Assembly: GCA_002083435.1 (NCBI GenBank)
Contig: LWDJ01000006.1
Location: forward strand, 1 to 64,000
Origin: Proteobacteria bacterium SG_bin6
GTDB lineage: Bacteria; Pseudomonadota; Alphaproteobacteria; Sphingomonadales; Sphingomonadaceae
Length of the DNA stretch: 64,000 bases
Direction of reading: 5' to 3'
Both the position numbers and the translations under genes were made by a program. Below, in pieces: positions 32,792 to 43,703 of the stretch. The notes below the pieces were generated by a model. The model worked only from the letters and a program-made list of their open reading frames with translations, did no database searches and had not been told where the DNA came from. The stretch's first letter is position 1, and each line of letters opens with the position of its first letter.

Positions 32792-33382
32792 TCAATAAGG
32801 CGGCGTCACCCTGGCGCGCTGCGCCTTCGCCGCGTCCACCCACCACATCAGATCGTCGGCGAAGCGCGGGAAGCTCGCCTCCAGCGCGGCGCCGCCATCG
32901 CCCTGCGGCACGCCGTCCTCGCTCAGCGCCTGCCCGATCATGCCCACCGCGAGCGTGCTGGAGATCACCACCATCCCCATTTCGGAAAGCACGGGATGCA
33001 GCGCGATCATCGCCCGCACACCGGCATAGCGCCCGCCGGAATAGCTCGCGATCGCGGCGGGGCGCCAGAACCATTCCTCCAGATAATGGTCGGTCAGGTT
33101 CTTCAGCCCCGGCGGGATGCCCCAATTATACTCGCCGGTCACGAACACGAAGCCGTCCGCCGCGCGGATCTTGGCGGCGAGCGCGGCCATCGCCTCGGGC
33201 GCCTCGCCGGGGGCATATTCCTTGTGCATCCGGTCGAGGATCGGCAGCCCGACCGCCTTGGCATCGATCAGCTCGGCGGCGTCACCCCGCGCGCGCAGCC
33301 CGTGGACGATATAGTCGGCGAGGCGGATGCCCTGGCGATCGCGCCGGTAGGAGCCGTAGAAGACCAGGATCGAACGCGGCAT
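32792..33382 (-). CDS. NADPH-dependent FMN reductase
   Basis: Flavodoxin-like protein of 196 residues with the FMN phosphate loop GSYRRDRQGIRLA and the FMN-ring segment TGEYNWGIPPGLKNLTDHY. Predicted cytosolic reductase of FMN, quinones or chromate-like acceptors. The start at 33382 (MPRSILVFYGS) has an AGGAG-like site. About 20 bases downstream of the GNAT gene on the same strand. Confidence 0.87.
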   Translation of the reverse strand: MPRSILVFYGSYRRDRQGIRLADYIVHGLRARGDAAELIDAKAVGLPILDRMHKEYAPGEAPEAMAALAAKIRAADGFVFVTGEYNWGIPPGLKNLTDHYLEEWFWRPAAIASYSGGRYAGVRAMIALHPVLSEMGMVVISSTLAVGMIGQALSEDGVPQGDGGAALEASFPRFADDLMWWVDAAKAQRARVTPPY

Positions 33383-33401
33383 CTTTTGCTCCTTTGGCGT
33401 A

Positions 33402-33965
33402 TCAGGCGCGGACGACCCCGACTTCACTGAACGGCTTGGGCTCCATGGGCGGCACCACCGAGGCGTTCAGCGTGCACTGCCAGAAGCCGATGTCGAGCCA
33501 CTGGCCCTGCTTGTAACCGATCTCGCGGTACATGCCGGTGCGGCGGAAGCCGACCGATTCGTGCAGCTGGATGGCGCCTTCATTGGGCAGCGAGAGCACC
33601 GCGATCGCCTGGGTGAAGCCTTGCGCGCGCAAGGTGTCGATCAGCGCCTCGTACAGCAGCCGCCCGGCGCCGCCGCGCTGCAGCGGGCCGGCGGTGTAGA
33701 TCGAGGTTTCGACGACATAACGATAGGCCGGCCGGTCACGCCACTGGCCGGCATAGGCATAGCCGAGCACGCCGCCGCCCTCATCCTCGCCGGTGGTCGC
33801 GACCAGCCAGGGATAATAGCCGCGCCAGGTGTGCATCCGCCGGCACATGCTGTCGGCGGTCGGTGCGTCGGTTTCGAACGACACCGTGCCGCCGAGCACG
33901 AACGGGGCGTAGATGGCGGCAATGGCGGCGGCGTCGGCCTCGGTCGCGGGGCGGATGACGATCAT
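33402..33965 (-). CDS. GNAT family N-acetyltransferase
   Basis: A 187-residue acetyltransferase of the phosphinothricin/methionine-sulfoximine group: RPATEADAAAIAAIYAPFV, GGTVSFETDAP, an R-G-A-G-type acetyl-CoA loop (QRGGAGRLLYEAL), and NEGAIQLHESVGFRRTG. Length and pattern match Bar/Pat relatives, but an amino-acid or antibiotic substrate is not shown. Four-base overlap with the sppA stop. Confidence 0.86.
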   Translation of the reverse strand: MIVIRPATEADAAAIAAIYAPFVLGGTVSFETDAPTADSMCRRMHTWRGYYPWLVATTGEDEGGGVLGYAYAGQWRDRPAYRYVVETSIYTAGPLQRGGAGRLLYEALIDTLRAQGFTQAIAVLSLPNEGAIQLHESVGFRRTGMYREIGYKQGQWLDIGFWQCTLNASVVPPMEPKPFSEVGVVRA

Positions 33966-35833
33966 CGCGCGAGCTTGGCGAAGAGCAGCGTGATCAGCTT
34001 CCGGTCCTCCGCATCCAGCCGCGCAGGGGCAAGCCCCGCGCATTCCAGGCAGCGCGCCTGCACCGCCGCCCCCGTCGCCAGCCGGCGGGCGTCGCCCACC
34101 GCGCGCGCGAACACCGCGCGGCGCTGCGCCGCGATCTGGGCATAGGCGTCGCCGCTCGCATTCGCCTCATCTTCATCATTCTTGCGCGCGAAACTATTGA
34201 AGAATTCGGCCCACCAATCGGGCTTCTTCTCCAGATATTCGGCGTGGACGTTGGCCGGATCGAGCTTCGCCCGCCGCGCGGCTTCCGCGATCGCGTCGTC
34301 GATCCCGCCGAAGCGATCGACCAGGCCGATCTGGCGCGCGGTGCCGCCGTCCCACACCCGCCCTTGCGCGATCTCGTCGACCTGCTGCACCGACTTGCGG
34401 CGCGCCTGGGCGACACGCTCGAGGAACTGGCGATAGCCATGCTCGATGCCCGCCTGGAACAGCTGGTCGACTTCGGGCGAGAAGCCGCCGGCGATGTCGG
34501 GCTGGCCGGAGAGCGGGGTGGTCTTCACCCCGTCGGTCGCGATGCCCAGCTTGGCGAGGCTGTTCTCGAAACTCGGCACCACGCCGAAAATGCCGATCGA
34601 GCCGGTGATCGTGCTCGGCTCGGCGAAGATGGTGTCGCCGGCGGTCGACACCCAATAGCCGCCCGAGGCCGCGACCCCGCCCATCGAGACCACCACCGGC
34701 AGCCCCTTGGCCTTGGCGCGCAGGATCGCCTGGCGGATCACTTCGGAGGCGAGCGCCGAGCCGCCGGGCGAATCGACCCGCACCACCAGCGCTTTCAGCT
34801 TCTTGGTCTCGATCCCGTCGTTCAGCAGCCGGGCGATGGTGTCGCCGCCGGCGGTGCCGGCATCGGCCTTGCCGTCGATAATGTCCCCCGCGACCGTCAG
34901 CACCCCGATCGCGTCGCCGCCGGTCGGCAGCGGGTGGGCGGCGAGAAAATCCTTGTAGCGGATGCGCTTGAACACGCCCTTGCCGGCGGGCGCCGCCCCG
35001 GCGATCTCGGCGACGCGGGCGTTGAACGCCATCCGGTCGCCGAGCTTGTCGATCAGCCCCGCCGCCTTGTTGGCCTGGGCGATGTCGCCGCCCGCCGCGA
35101 GCACGCGCTGGGTGGCCTGATCGAGGAACGCCGCCGCCTGCGCCTTGGGCCGCGCCTGGCCGACCTGCTGGCGCCAGTCATTGCCGATCGCGGTGTAGAG
35201 CGCGACGCTGTTCTCGCGCGCCTCGGGCGACTGGTCGCTGCGGGTGAAGGGTTCGATGAACGACTTGAACTTGCCGACGCGGTAGACGTGGACGTTCACC
35301 CCCAGCTTGTCGAGCAGCCCCTTGTAGTAAAGCTGCGATCCGCCGGGGCCGGTGAACAGCGTGCCGCCCATCGGGTGCATCCAGATTTCGCTGGCGTGCG
35401 ACGCGATCCGGTAGCTCGCATCGCTATAGGCGGTGGCATAGGCGAGCACGGGCTTGCCGCTCTTGCGCACGCTCTCCACCGCCGCGCCGACTTCGTTCAG
35501 CGCCGCCGGCAGGCCGCCGCCGAACGAATCGAAATCGAGCACCAGCGCCTTCACATGGGCGTCGTCCTTGGCGGCGCGGATCGCGCGCACCACGTCGCGC
35601 AGGCGCAGCTCGGCGGGCTCGCCGCCGCCGCCAAAATCGAATTGCGGCCCCGCCGGCTGTTCGACGATCGGCCCGTCGAGCGCGATCACCAGCGCACCGT
35701 CCTTGATCGCCGCCGGATTGGGCCGGAAGGCGAGCGCGGTGAACAGCCCGCCGAAGAACAACAGCATCGCGATCAGCACCAAGGCATCCTTGATGCCAAC
35801 CAGCAGCTTCCACGCGCCACGCAACAGCTTCAC
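33962..35833 (-). CDS. sppA: Signal peptide peptidase SppA, long (67K) type
   Basis: Membrane-bound serine protease of 623 residues that degrades cleaved signal peptides. It has an N-terminal transmembrane helix (KDALVLIAMLLFFGGLFTAL), a first domain with the general-base lysine (VYRVGKFKSFIEPFTR) and a second domain with the nucleophile Ser in GGVAASGGYWVS. The Ser-Lys pair is split across two domains, the E. coli layout. It overlaps the downstream GNAT gene by four bases. Confidence 0.93.
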   Translation of the reverse strand: MKLLRGAWKLLVGIKDALVLIAMLLFFGGLFTALAFRPNPAAIKDGALVIALDGPIVEQPAGPQFDFGGGGEPAELRLRDVVRAIRAAKDDAHVKALVLDFDSFGGGLPAALNEVGAAVESVRKSGKPVLAYATAYSDASYRIASHASEIWMHPMGGTLFTGPGGSQLYYKGLLDKLGVNVHVYRVGKFKSFIEPFTRSDQSPEARENSVALYTAIGNDWRQQVGQARPKAQAAAFLDQATQRVLAAGGDIAQANKAAGLIDKLGDRMAFNARVAEIAGAAPAGKGVFKRIRYKDFLAAHPLPTGGDAIGVLTVAGDIIDGKADAGTAGGDTIARLLNDGIETKKLKALVVRVDSPGGSALASEVIRQAILRAKAKGLPVVVSMGGVAASGGYWVSTAGDTIFAEPSTITGSIGIFGVVPSFENSLAKLGIATDGVKTTPLSGQPDIAGGFSPEVDQLFQAGIEHGYRQFLERVAQARRKSVQQVDEIAQGRVWDGGTARQIGLVDRFGGIDDAIAEAARRAKLDPANVHAEYLEKKPDWWAEFFNSFARKNDEDEANASGDAYAQIAAQRRAVFARAVGDARRLATGAAVQARCLECAGLAPARLDAEDRKLITLLFAKLAR

Positions 35834-35994
35834 GGCAGGCTCCCCGTATGACTGGCCGAGCGCTAGACCAGCCGCGCCCGCGAGGCAAGCGGGCGTGTTA
35901 GCCGATCAATACGCGTCGCCGGCTCGTCGGAACGCTGCTTCCGACCGCCGCATGGGCCTTGACGTGCGTTGGCCGCTCGACCATATCGCCCGCG

Positions 35995-36021
35995 TTAGCA
36001 CTCGCTCAAAGTGAGTGCTAA
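35995..36021. promoter_or_regulatory. CIRCE element (HrcA operator) of groESL
   Basis: Perfect TTAGCACTC-N9-GAGTGCTAA, the consensus bound by the HrcA repressor, 37 bases upstream of the groES start. Heat-shock induction of groESL by HrcA release follows from known biology. Confidence 0.97.
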
Positions 36022-36058
36022 GAGCTCATCAACCCTGAACCCATAGAGGATGGAGCGC

Positions 36059-36346
36059 ATGAACTTTCGTCCGTTGCACGATCGCGTGCTCGTTCGCCGC
36101 GTCGAGGCCGAGGAAAAGACCGCCGGCGGCATCATCATTCCCGATACCGCCAAGGAAAAGCCGCAGGAAGGCGAAGTCGTCGCCGCCGGCAATGGCGCCA
36201 AGGCCGAAGACGGCACCATCACCCCGCTCGACGTGAAGGCGGGCGACCGCATTCTGTTCGGCAAGTGGTCGGGCACCGAAGTCAAGATCAACGGGGAAGA
36301 CCTGCTGATCATGAAGGAATCGGACATTCTCGGGATCGTCGGCTAA
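36059..36346 (+). CDS. groES: Co-chaperonin GroES
   Basis: The 95-residue Cpn10 lid of the GroEL cage. Family signature FRPLHDRVLVRRVEAEEKTAGGI opens the protein, the mobile-loop region follows, and KESDILGIVG closes it. ATG at 36059 with GGAGCG before it fits the family start; an in-frame ATG at 36050 is weaker. Confidence 0.97.
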   Translation: MNFRPLHDRVLVRRVEAEEKTAGGIIIPDTAKEKPQEGEVVAAGNGAKAEDGTITPLDVKAGDRILFGKWSGTEVKINGEDLLIMKESDILGIVG

Positions 36347-36397
36347 CCGCCACGCCTCCGTTTTTTCGTATCAACCAGCTACTGAAAGGGCAGTCAC

Positions 36398-38032
<1,635 letters not shown>

Positions 38033-38060
38033 GTCCCTCGCCACGGCTGATTAAGGAAGA

Positions 38061-38093
38061 GGCCGGGGGCGTTGGCTCCCGGCCTTTTTCTTT
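38061..38093 (+). terminator. Rho-independent terminator of groESL
   Basis: GGCCGGG, ten loop bases, CCCGGCC, then TTTTTCTTT. It lies 29 bases after the groEL stop. Confidence 0.9.
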
Positions 38094-38108
38094 CGGGGAA
38101 AGCGCCGC

Positions 38109-38957
38109 TCAAATATCCTGGACGAGCCGCCCGTAAAGCTCGGGCCGGCGATCGCGGAAGAAGCCGAAGGCAGCGCGATGGCGCTTCACCCGCGCCAGAT
38201 CGAGCGTCGCGGTGATCACGCCTTCCTCCGCGCGGCCCAGTTCGGCGAGGATGTCGCCGCGCTCATCGGCGATGAAGCTGGTGCCGTAGAAAATCTGGCC
38301 ATGCTCGTCGCCGATGCGGTTGGCGGCGACCACCGGCACGACGTTCGACACCGCATGGCCGACCATCGCCCGCCGCCACAGCCGCGCGGTATCGAGACTG
38401 TCGTCATGCGGCTCGCTGCCGATCGCGGTGGGGTAGAACAGCACCTCCGCGCCCATCAGCATCATCGCGCGCGCGGTTTCGGGATACCATTGGTCCCAGC
38501 ACACCCCCACGCCCAAGGTCGCGCCCGGGCCGGGCCACACCTTGAAGCCGGTATTGCCCGGGCGGAAATAGAATTTCTCCTCATAGCCCGGGCCATCGGG
38601 GATGTGGCTCTTGCGATAGACGCCCTGCACCGCGCCATCGGGGCCGATCATCGCGAGCGAGTTATAATGATGCGGCCCGTCCGCCTCGAAGAAGCTGGTC
38701 GGGATATGGACGCCGAGTTCGGCGGCGAGCGCCCGCATCGCGAGTACGCTCGGATGCTCGCCCACGGGCCGCGCGGTGGCGAACAGGCCTTCATCCTCCA
38801 CCCGGCAGAAATATTCGCCCTCGAAGAGTTCGGGCGGCAGGATCACCTGCGCCCCGCGCCCGGCGGCCTCGCGCACGGCTTCGGAGACCTTGGCGATATT
38901 GGCGGCGGTGTCGGCGCTGAAGGCAAGTTGCAGCGCGGCGACGGTGATCTGGGTCAT
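38109..38957 (-). CDS. aguB: N-carbamoylputrescine amidase
   Basis: Nitrilase-superfamily enzyme of 282 residues, predicted to hydrolyse N-carbamoylputrescine to putrescine, CO2 and ammonia. The Glu-Lys-Cys triad is in LPPELFEG, VYRKSHIP and GVGVCWDQWYPE, and the latter plus PTAIGSEPHD are features of the AguB subgroup. The agmatine deiminase partner (aguA) is not within the window. The start at 38957 (MTQITVAALQ) is preferred to longer forms. Confidence 0.9.
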   Translation of the reverse strand: MTQITVAALQLAFSADTAANIAKVSEAVREAAGRGAQVILPPELFEGEYFCRVEDEGLFATARPVGEHPSVLAMRALAAELGVHIPTSFFEADGPHHYNSLAMIGPDGAVQGVYRKSHIPDGPGYEEKFYFRPGNTGFKVWPGPGATLGVGVCWDQWYPETARAMMLMGAEVLFYPTAIGSEPHDDSLDTARLWRRAMVGHAVSNVVPVVAANRIGDEHGQIFYGTSFIADERGDILAELGRAEEGVITATLDLARVKRHRAAFGFFRDRRPELYGRLVQDI

Positions 38958-39116
38958 GGCCGGAACTCCGGAAAAGGGGCGGGCGCGATGTAGGGCAGCG
39001 CGGGCGGAATTGAAACACTTGTTCGCCGGGAGCATCGCCGAGGGGGGCGGACTTGGACGACGCGGTAACCGGGTGAACGCTCCCCACCGGAAGGAGGGGA
39101 AGCGGCACGGCGGCCA

Positions 39117-39767
39117 CTAGCGACAGGCCCCCGTTCGAGGACATTCTCGCCGCGAGATCAGGCGATCAACAATGATCTCCTGACCGAACATGCCCATGTG
39201 ACCATAGTTACCCGGGTACATCGTCTTGCGACCAATGAATTCGACGAACACTCTCCCGCCGCGCCGTTGCCGTTGGCGCCGCACGTCGGTTCGGCTGACA
39301 TCGAGCCAAATCGACCCCGCGATGGCCAGATCGGCTTGCTTTCGCCATCCTGGCGATTTCGGGTCGCCGCGCGGCCATTCGGGCGGCGTGGTTCCTTCCG
39401 GGATGAATTGCTGGCCCTCGAACTCATCGATCCAGATACCGCGAAATCGACGCGGCGGGTCCATCTTGTAGCACTGGTCGAGGGGCAGCGAGCTGACCAC
39501 ATCGGCCTCGACATGGTACAAACAGGGTCGCTCCCGGACCAGATCGCCGCCAAAGCGATAACAGCCTCGCCCCTCATCAGATGGAGCGCATGGTTTTTCG
39601 AGAAGCCGTGCACGCTTCTGATCTTCAGCGCGCGCGAATACTTCCGGCTTGGGCAGGCTGAATTGAGCGAACGCATTGGCGGTGAGGCTAAGCGTTGCGC
39701 CCGCGAGCACCCCTAGGAGCCGACTTACCAAGGAAATGCTCCTCGCGCTTGATGGACGAATAACCAT
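39117..39767 (-). CDS. Secreted protein of unknown function
   Basis: A 216-residue protein, MVIRPSSARSISLVSRLLGVLAGATLSLTANAFAQ, with a likely Sec signal peptide. The mature part is rich in Cys (about five), with Trp- and Arg-rich segments (GCYRFGGDL, GIWIDEFEGQQFIP and a VFVEFIGRKT-type strand). I do not recognise a family. It lacks neighbours on the same strand close enough to suggest an operon. Confidence 0.7.
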   Translation of the reverse strand: MVIRPSSARSISLVSRLLGVLAGATLSLTANAFAQFSLPKPEVFARAEDQKRARLLEKPCAPSDEGRGCYRFGGDLVRERPCLYHVEADVVSSLPLDQCYKMDPPRRFRGIWIDEFEGQQFIPEGTTPPEWPRGDPKSPGWRKQADLAIAGSIWLDVSRTDVRRQRQRRGGRVFVEFIGRKTMYPGNYGHMGMFGQEIIVDRLISRRECPRTGACR

Positions 39768-39860
39768 TGATCGTTCCCGCGCACGCCGCACCTTATCAAT
39801 CAAGGTCCGCGACCGCGGCGCTTGCCGACAAGCCGCTTCTCCAGGTCCAAAGTCTCCCCA

Positions 39861-40337
39861 CTACCCCTTCGCCACCGCGCTCACATGGCCGGCGAACTCC
39901 TCGAAATCGCGCGCCTCGCGGAAGTCCTTATACACGCTTGCGAACCTGATGTACGCGACCGAATCGAGCCCCTTCAGCCCTTCCATCACCATCTCGCCGA
40001 TGCGCTTCGCCGGCACTTCGCTGTCGCCCAAAGTCTCCAGCTGGCGCTGGATGCCCGAGACGAGCTTCTCGATCCGCACCGCGTCGATCGGGCGCTTGCG
40101 GCAGGCGATCGAGACCGAGCGCATCAGCTTGTCGCGGTCGAACGGCTCGCGCCGCACGTCACTCCCCGCGCCGCCGCTCTTCACCACCACCAGCTCGCGC
40201 AGCTGGATGCGCTCGAAGGTGGTGAAGCGCGCCGCGCACCCCTCGCACTGGCGGCGCCGGCGGATCGCGGCGCCGTCCTCGGTCGAGCGGCTGTCCTTTA
40301 CCTGGCTGTCCTCATGGCCGCAGAACGGGCAGCGCAT
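39861..40337 (-). CDS. nrdR: Transcriptional repressor NrdR
   Basis: Zinc-ribbon/ATP-cone repressor of ribonucleotide reductase genes (158 residues). MRCPFCGHEDSQVKDSR and CEGCAARFTTFER form the four-Cys zinc finger; the ATP-cone follows at about residues 47-137. It starts directly after the glyA stop, the conserved order glyA-nrdR in alphaproteobacteria. Confidence 0.96.
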   Translation of the reverse strand: MRCPFCGHEDSQVKDSRSTEDGAAIRRRRQCEGCAARFTTFERIQLRELVVVKSGGAGSDVRREPFDRDKLMRSVSIACRKRPIDAVRIEKLVSGIQRQLETLGDSEVPAKRIGEMVMEGLKGLDSVAYIRFASVYKDFREARDFEEFAGHVSAVAKG

Positions 40338-41651
40338 TCACATCCCCGGATAAACGGGGAAGCGCGCGGTGAGCGCCGCCACTGCATCGCGGACATGCTG
40401 CTCGACCTGGCCGTCGCCCGCCTCGCCATTGCGGGCGAGTCCCTCGACCACCTGCGCGATCAGCTGGCCGACCTGGCGGAACTCGGCAGGGCCGAAGCCG
40501 CGCGTCGTGCCGGCGGGGGTGCCGAGGCGGATGCCGGAGGTGACGAAAGGCGAGCGCGTGTCGAACGGCACGCTGTTCTTGTTGCACGTCAGCCAGGCGC
40601 GATCGAGCGCCTTCTCGGCCGCCTTGCCGGTCACGTCCTTGGCCGAGAGATCGACCAGCACGAGGTGATTGTCGGTCCCGCCCGAAACCACGCCGAGCCC
40701 GGCTTCGACCAGGCTCGCCGCCAGCGCGCGGGCATTTTCGACGATACGGTGGGCGTAGAGCTTGAATTCGGGGCGCAGCGCCTCGCGGAAGGCGACCGCC
40801 TTCGCCGCGACGATGTGCATCAGCGGCCCGCCCTGCAGCCCGGGGAAGATCGCCGAGTTGAACTTCTTCGCCAGATCCTCGTCATTGGTCAGGATAATGC
40901 CCGAACGCGGGCCGCGCAGCGACTTGTGCGTGGTCGAGGTGACGACATGCGCGTGCGGGAAGGGCGAGGGATGCGCCCCGCCCGCGACCAGCCCCGAGAA
41001 GTGCGACATATCGACCATCAGATAGGCGCCCACCGCGTCCGCGATCGCGCGGAAGGCGGCAAAATCCCAGTGGCGCGAATAGGCGGTGCCGCCGGCGATG
41101 ATCAGCTTGGGGCAGTGTTCGTGCGCCAGCCGCTCCACCTCGGCCATGTCGATCAGATGGTCCTCGCGCCGCACGCCATAGGGGATCGGCTTGAACCATT
41201 TGCCGCTCATGTTGACCGGCGAACCATGGGTGAGGTGCCCGCCCGAATTGAGATCGAGCCCCATGAAGGCGTCGCCCGGATTGAGCAGCGCGAGGAACAC
41301 CGCCTGGTTCATCTGGCTGCCCGAATTGGGCTGCACATTCGCGAAGTCGCACCCGAACAATTGCTTGGCGCGCTCGATCGCCAGCGTCTCGACGACATCG
41401 GCATAGTCGCAGCCGCCATAATAGCGCTTGCCGGGGTACCCTTCGGCATATTTGTTGGTGAACACCGAACCGGCGGCCTCCAGCACCGCGCGGCTGGCGA
41501 TGTTCTCGCTCGCGATCAGCTCGATCTTGTCGCGCTGGCGGGCGAGTTCGTTGTTGACGGCCTGGGCGATCTCGGGATCGGCCTCGGCGAGGCTATCGTG
41601 CCAGAAGCCGTGCATCGGATCGTGGCTGTCGTTCATCGCGGTCGCGGTCAT
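40338..41651 (-). CDS. glyA: Serine hydroxymethyltransferase
   Basis: PLP enzyme (437 residues) interconverting serine and glycine with tetrahydrofolate, the main one-carbon source. The PLP lysine is in VVTSTTHKSLRGPRSG; PNSGSQMNQAVF and LIASENIASRAV complete the active site. ATG at 41651 overlaps the rpiB stop by four bases; an alternate ATG five codons later gives a shorter N-terminus. Confidence 0.96.
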   Translation of the reverse strand: MTATAMNDSHDPMHGFWHDSLAEADPEIAQAVNNELARQRDKIELIASENIASRAVLEAAGSVFTNKYAEGYPGKRYYGGCDYADVVETLAIERAKQLFGCDFANVQPNSGSQMNQAVFLALLNPGDAFMGLDLNSGGHLTHGSPVNMSGKWFKPIPYGVRREDHLIDMAEVERLAHEHCPKLIIAGGTAYSRHWDFAAFRAIADAVGAYLMVDMSHFSGLVAGGAHPSPFPHAHVVTSTTHKSLRGPRSGIILTNDEDLAKKFNSAIFPGLQGGPLMHIVAAKAVAFREALRPEFKLYAHRIVENARALAASLVEAGLGVVSGGTDNHLVLVDLSAKDVTGKAAEKALDRAWLTCNKNSVPFDTRSPFVTSGIRLGTPAGTTRGFGPAEFRQVGQLIAQVVEGLARNGEAGDGQVEQHVRDAVAALTARFPVYPGM

Positions 41652-42094
41652 GCCAGGGTCTCCTGCGGGGCGCCGAGCTTGTCGACGCGGTGTTGGTGGC
41701 GGCCGCCTTCGAAGTCGGCCGAGAGGAAAGCGGTGAGGATGGCGCGCGCCATCTCCTCGCCGATCAGCCGCGCGCCGAACGCGACCGCGTTGGCGTCGTT
41801 GTGCTGGCGGGCGAGCGTGGCGCTCAAGGGATCGTCGACGCGGGCGCAGCGCAAGGCGGGATGGCGGTTGACCGCGATCGAGATGCCGATGCCGCTGCCG
41901 CACACCGCGATGCCGCGCTCGGCGCGCCCGCTCGCGACCGCTTCGGCGAGGGCGCGGCCGAAATCGGGATAATCGACGCTCGCCGTGCCGTTCGTCCCCA
42001 GGTCGAGCACGTCATGCCCGGCGGCCTCCAGCCAGGGGACGAGCGCCGCCTTCAGCGGATAACCGGCATGATCGGAGGCGATGGCGAGCTGCAT
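41648..42094 (-). CDS. rpiB: Ribose-5-phosphate isomerase B
   Basis: RpiB/LacA-type sugar-phosphate isomerase of 148 residues. DHAGYPLK opens the protein, the active-site Cys is in AVCGSGIGISIAVNR, and NDANAVAFGARLIG follows. First gene of the rpiB-glyA-nrdR unit. Interconverts ribose 5-phosphate and ribulose 5-phosphate. Confidence 0.93.
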   Translation of the reverse strand: MQLAIASDHAGYPLKAALVPWLEAAGHDVLDLGTNGTASVDYPDFGRALAEAVASGRAERGIAVCGSGIGISIAVNRHPALRCARVDDPLSATLARQHNDANAVAFGARLIGEEMARAILTAFLSADFEGGRHQHRVDKLGAPQETLA

Positions 42095-42228
42095 CCACGA
42101 GCACCTATGCGAGGAAGTCGCCCCTTTAACCGAGCCCCGGGCGCGGCGCCACCCCGGCGCGCGCTCGGTCGAAGGCGGGCGCAGAAAATCGCTTGCGCGC
42201 GGCGCGATAGCGGTTACCGACAGCGGCC

Positions 42229-42795
42229 GTGAGCGAGCCCCAAGACGCGAATGCCGCCCGGGCGCGGCTGGTCGAATTGCTCTGGCGCTGTGGCCAGGAG
42301 GAGCGCGCGGCTCTGTCGGAACTGTACCGTCTCACCAGCGCAAAACTTTTTGGGATCGTCTTTCGTATCTGTGGCGAGCGCCAAGGGGCCGAGGATGTGT
42401 TGCAGGATGTGTATCTGACGATCTGGAAACGCGCCGGCGCCTATGAGTCGCACCGGGCGAGCCCGATCACCTGGCTGGCGACGATCGCCCGCAACCGCGC
42501 GATCGACTGGCGGCGCGCGCAGGGCAAGCGTGCGTTCTCGGCGATCGACGAGGCGGCGCCGATCCCCGATGATCGCCCCGGTGCGGAGGCCGGCTTGCTC
42601 GCCGACGAGGCCGAGCGCCGGCTGCACCTGTGCCTCGACGCGCTGGAAGAGCGCGCGCGCGACGCGATCCGCACCGCCTTCTTCGACGGGCTGACCTATG
42701 CCGAACTCGCCGAGGCCCGCGCGGTGCCATTGGGGACGATGAAAAGCTGGGTCCGCCGCGGGCTGATCCGGCTGAAGGAGTGCGTCGAGCAATGA
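42229..42795 (+). CDS. ECF-type RNA polymerase sigma factor
   Basis: A 188-residue sigma-70 family factor. Region 2 runs through SAKLFGIVFRICGERQGAEDVLQDVYLTIW with the -10 reading helices, a short linker follows, and region 4 is YAELAEARAVPLGTMKSWVRRGL. The pattern fits SigK/EcfK-like ECF factors that pair with an RskA-type anti-sigma factor, which is the next gene (four-base overlap). GTG start at 42229. Confidence 0.9.
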   Translation: MSEPQDANAARARLVELLWRCGQEERAALSELYRLTSAKLFGIVFRICGERQGAEDVLQDVYLTIWKRAGAYESHRASPITWLATIARNRAIDWRRAQGKRAFSAIDEAAPIPDDRPGAEAGLLADEAERRLHLCLDALEERARDAIRTAFFDGLTYAELAEARAVPLGTMKSWVRRGLIRLKECVEQ

Positions 42796-43502
42796 GCGCG
42801 CCCGACGAGCTTCCCGACGATGGCGCCACCCAGGCAGCCGAACTCGCGCTCGGCCTGCTCGAAGGGCCGGAGCGCGCGGCGGCTTTGCGCCGGCTGCTCG
42901 CCGAACCGGGCTTCGCCGCCGAGGTCGATGCCTGGCGCGCGCATTTCGCGCTGCTGCTGCCGGTGCTACCCGGCCGGGCAGCGCCCGAGACGGTCCTGGA
43001 GCGCGTCGAGGCGGCGCTGGACGGTCGCGGGGCTGCGCCGGCGGGGATTTGGCGGGGCTGGCAGTGGCTGGCAGGGGCCGCGACGCTGGTCGCGGCGACG
43101 CTCGCCGGGGTCTTGGTGCTGCGCCCCGCGCCGGCGCCGGTGGTCATCGCCCAGGCCCCCGCGCCGCTGCCGATCCTCGCCGCCGCGATCGTCTCCACCG
43201 ATGGCGAAGCGCCCGCCGTGGCCGCGGTTTACGAGCCCGGACGCGACCTGCTCCGCGTCGCCGGCACCGTCCCCACCGACGCCGGCCACAGCCCGGAACT
43301 CTGGGTGATCGCCGCCGACAAGCTGCCGGTGTCGCTCGGCGTGATCGGCGCCGGACCCAATGACGTGACGATCGCGCGGCTGCACAAGCGTCGATTTGTC
43401 GCGGGATCACAATTGGTTATCACCGCCGAAGCGCGCGGCGGCTCGCCCGACGGCAAGCCGCACGGCCCAGCGATCGGCGCGGGCGCCCTCGCGAAAATCT
43501 AG
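42792..43502 (+). CDS. RskA-like anti-sigma factor
   Basis: A 236-residue membrane protein: an N-terminal cytosolic zinc-finger-like anti-sigma region without obvious His-x3-Cys-x2-Cys metal ligands, a single transmembrane helix (LAGAATLVAATLAGVLVL) and an extracytoplasmic RskA domain (AAVYEPGRDLLRVAGTVPTDAGHSPELWVI). It should hold the sigma factor until an envelope signal releases it. ATG overlaps the sigma gene stop. Confidence 0.86.
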   Translation: MSAPDELPDDGATQAAELALGLLEGPERAAALRRLLAEPGFAAEVDAWRAHFALLLPVLPGRAAPETVLERVEAALDGRGAAPAGIWRGWQWLAGAATLVAATLAGVLVLRPAPAPVVIAQAPAPLPILAAAIVSTDGEAPAVAAVYEPGRDLLRVAGTVPTDAGHSPELWVIAADKLPVSLGVIGAGPNDVTIARLHKRRFVAGSQLVITAEARGGSPDGKPHGPAIGAGALAKI

Positions 43503-43515
43503 CGCGAGCGCTCCA

Positions 43516-43611
43516 CTTCGACCCACCCCAACCCCTCCCTTTCAGGGAGGGGCTGAAATCCGCCCAACCTGCTCCCCTCCCTGACAGGGAGGGGCTGGGA
43601 GTGGGTCGAAG
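43516..43611. repeat. Nested palindromic element before polA
   Basis: CTTCGACCCAC (43516-43526) pairs with GTGGGTCGAAG (43601-43611), enclosing two hairpins with 9- and 10-base stems (CCCCTCCCT-TTC-AGGGAGGGG and CCCCTCCCTG-A-CAGGGAGGGG). A cloverleaf-like structure is possible. It lies in the 201-base gap and may terminate the anti-sigma transcript. Confidence 0.7.
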
Positions 43612-43703
43612 CGGCGCACAACGGCGGAACATCAGAACCCCTGCGACACCCCCGTTACACCAAAGCGCTTTGTCGCACGCGCCCCCGCTGCTATCGCCCG
43701 GCA

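Noticed and set aside
43516..43611. Riboswitch before polA
   Set aside because: The structure is made of repeated CCCTCCC hairpins like other intergenic elements; no aptamer-like conserved core was seen.
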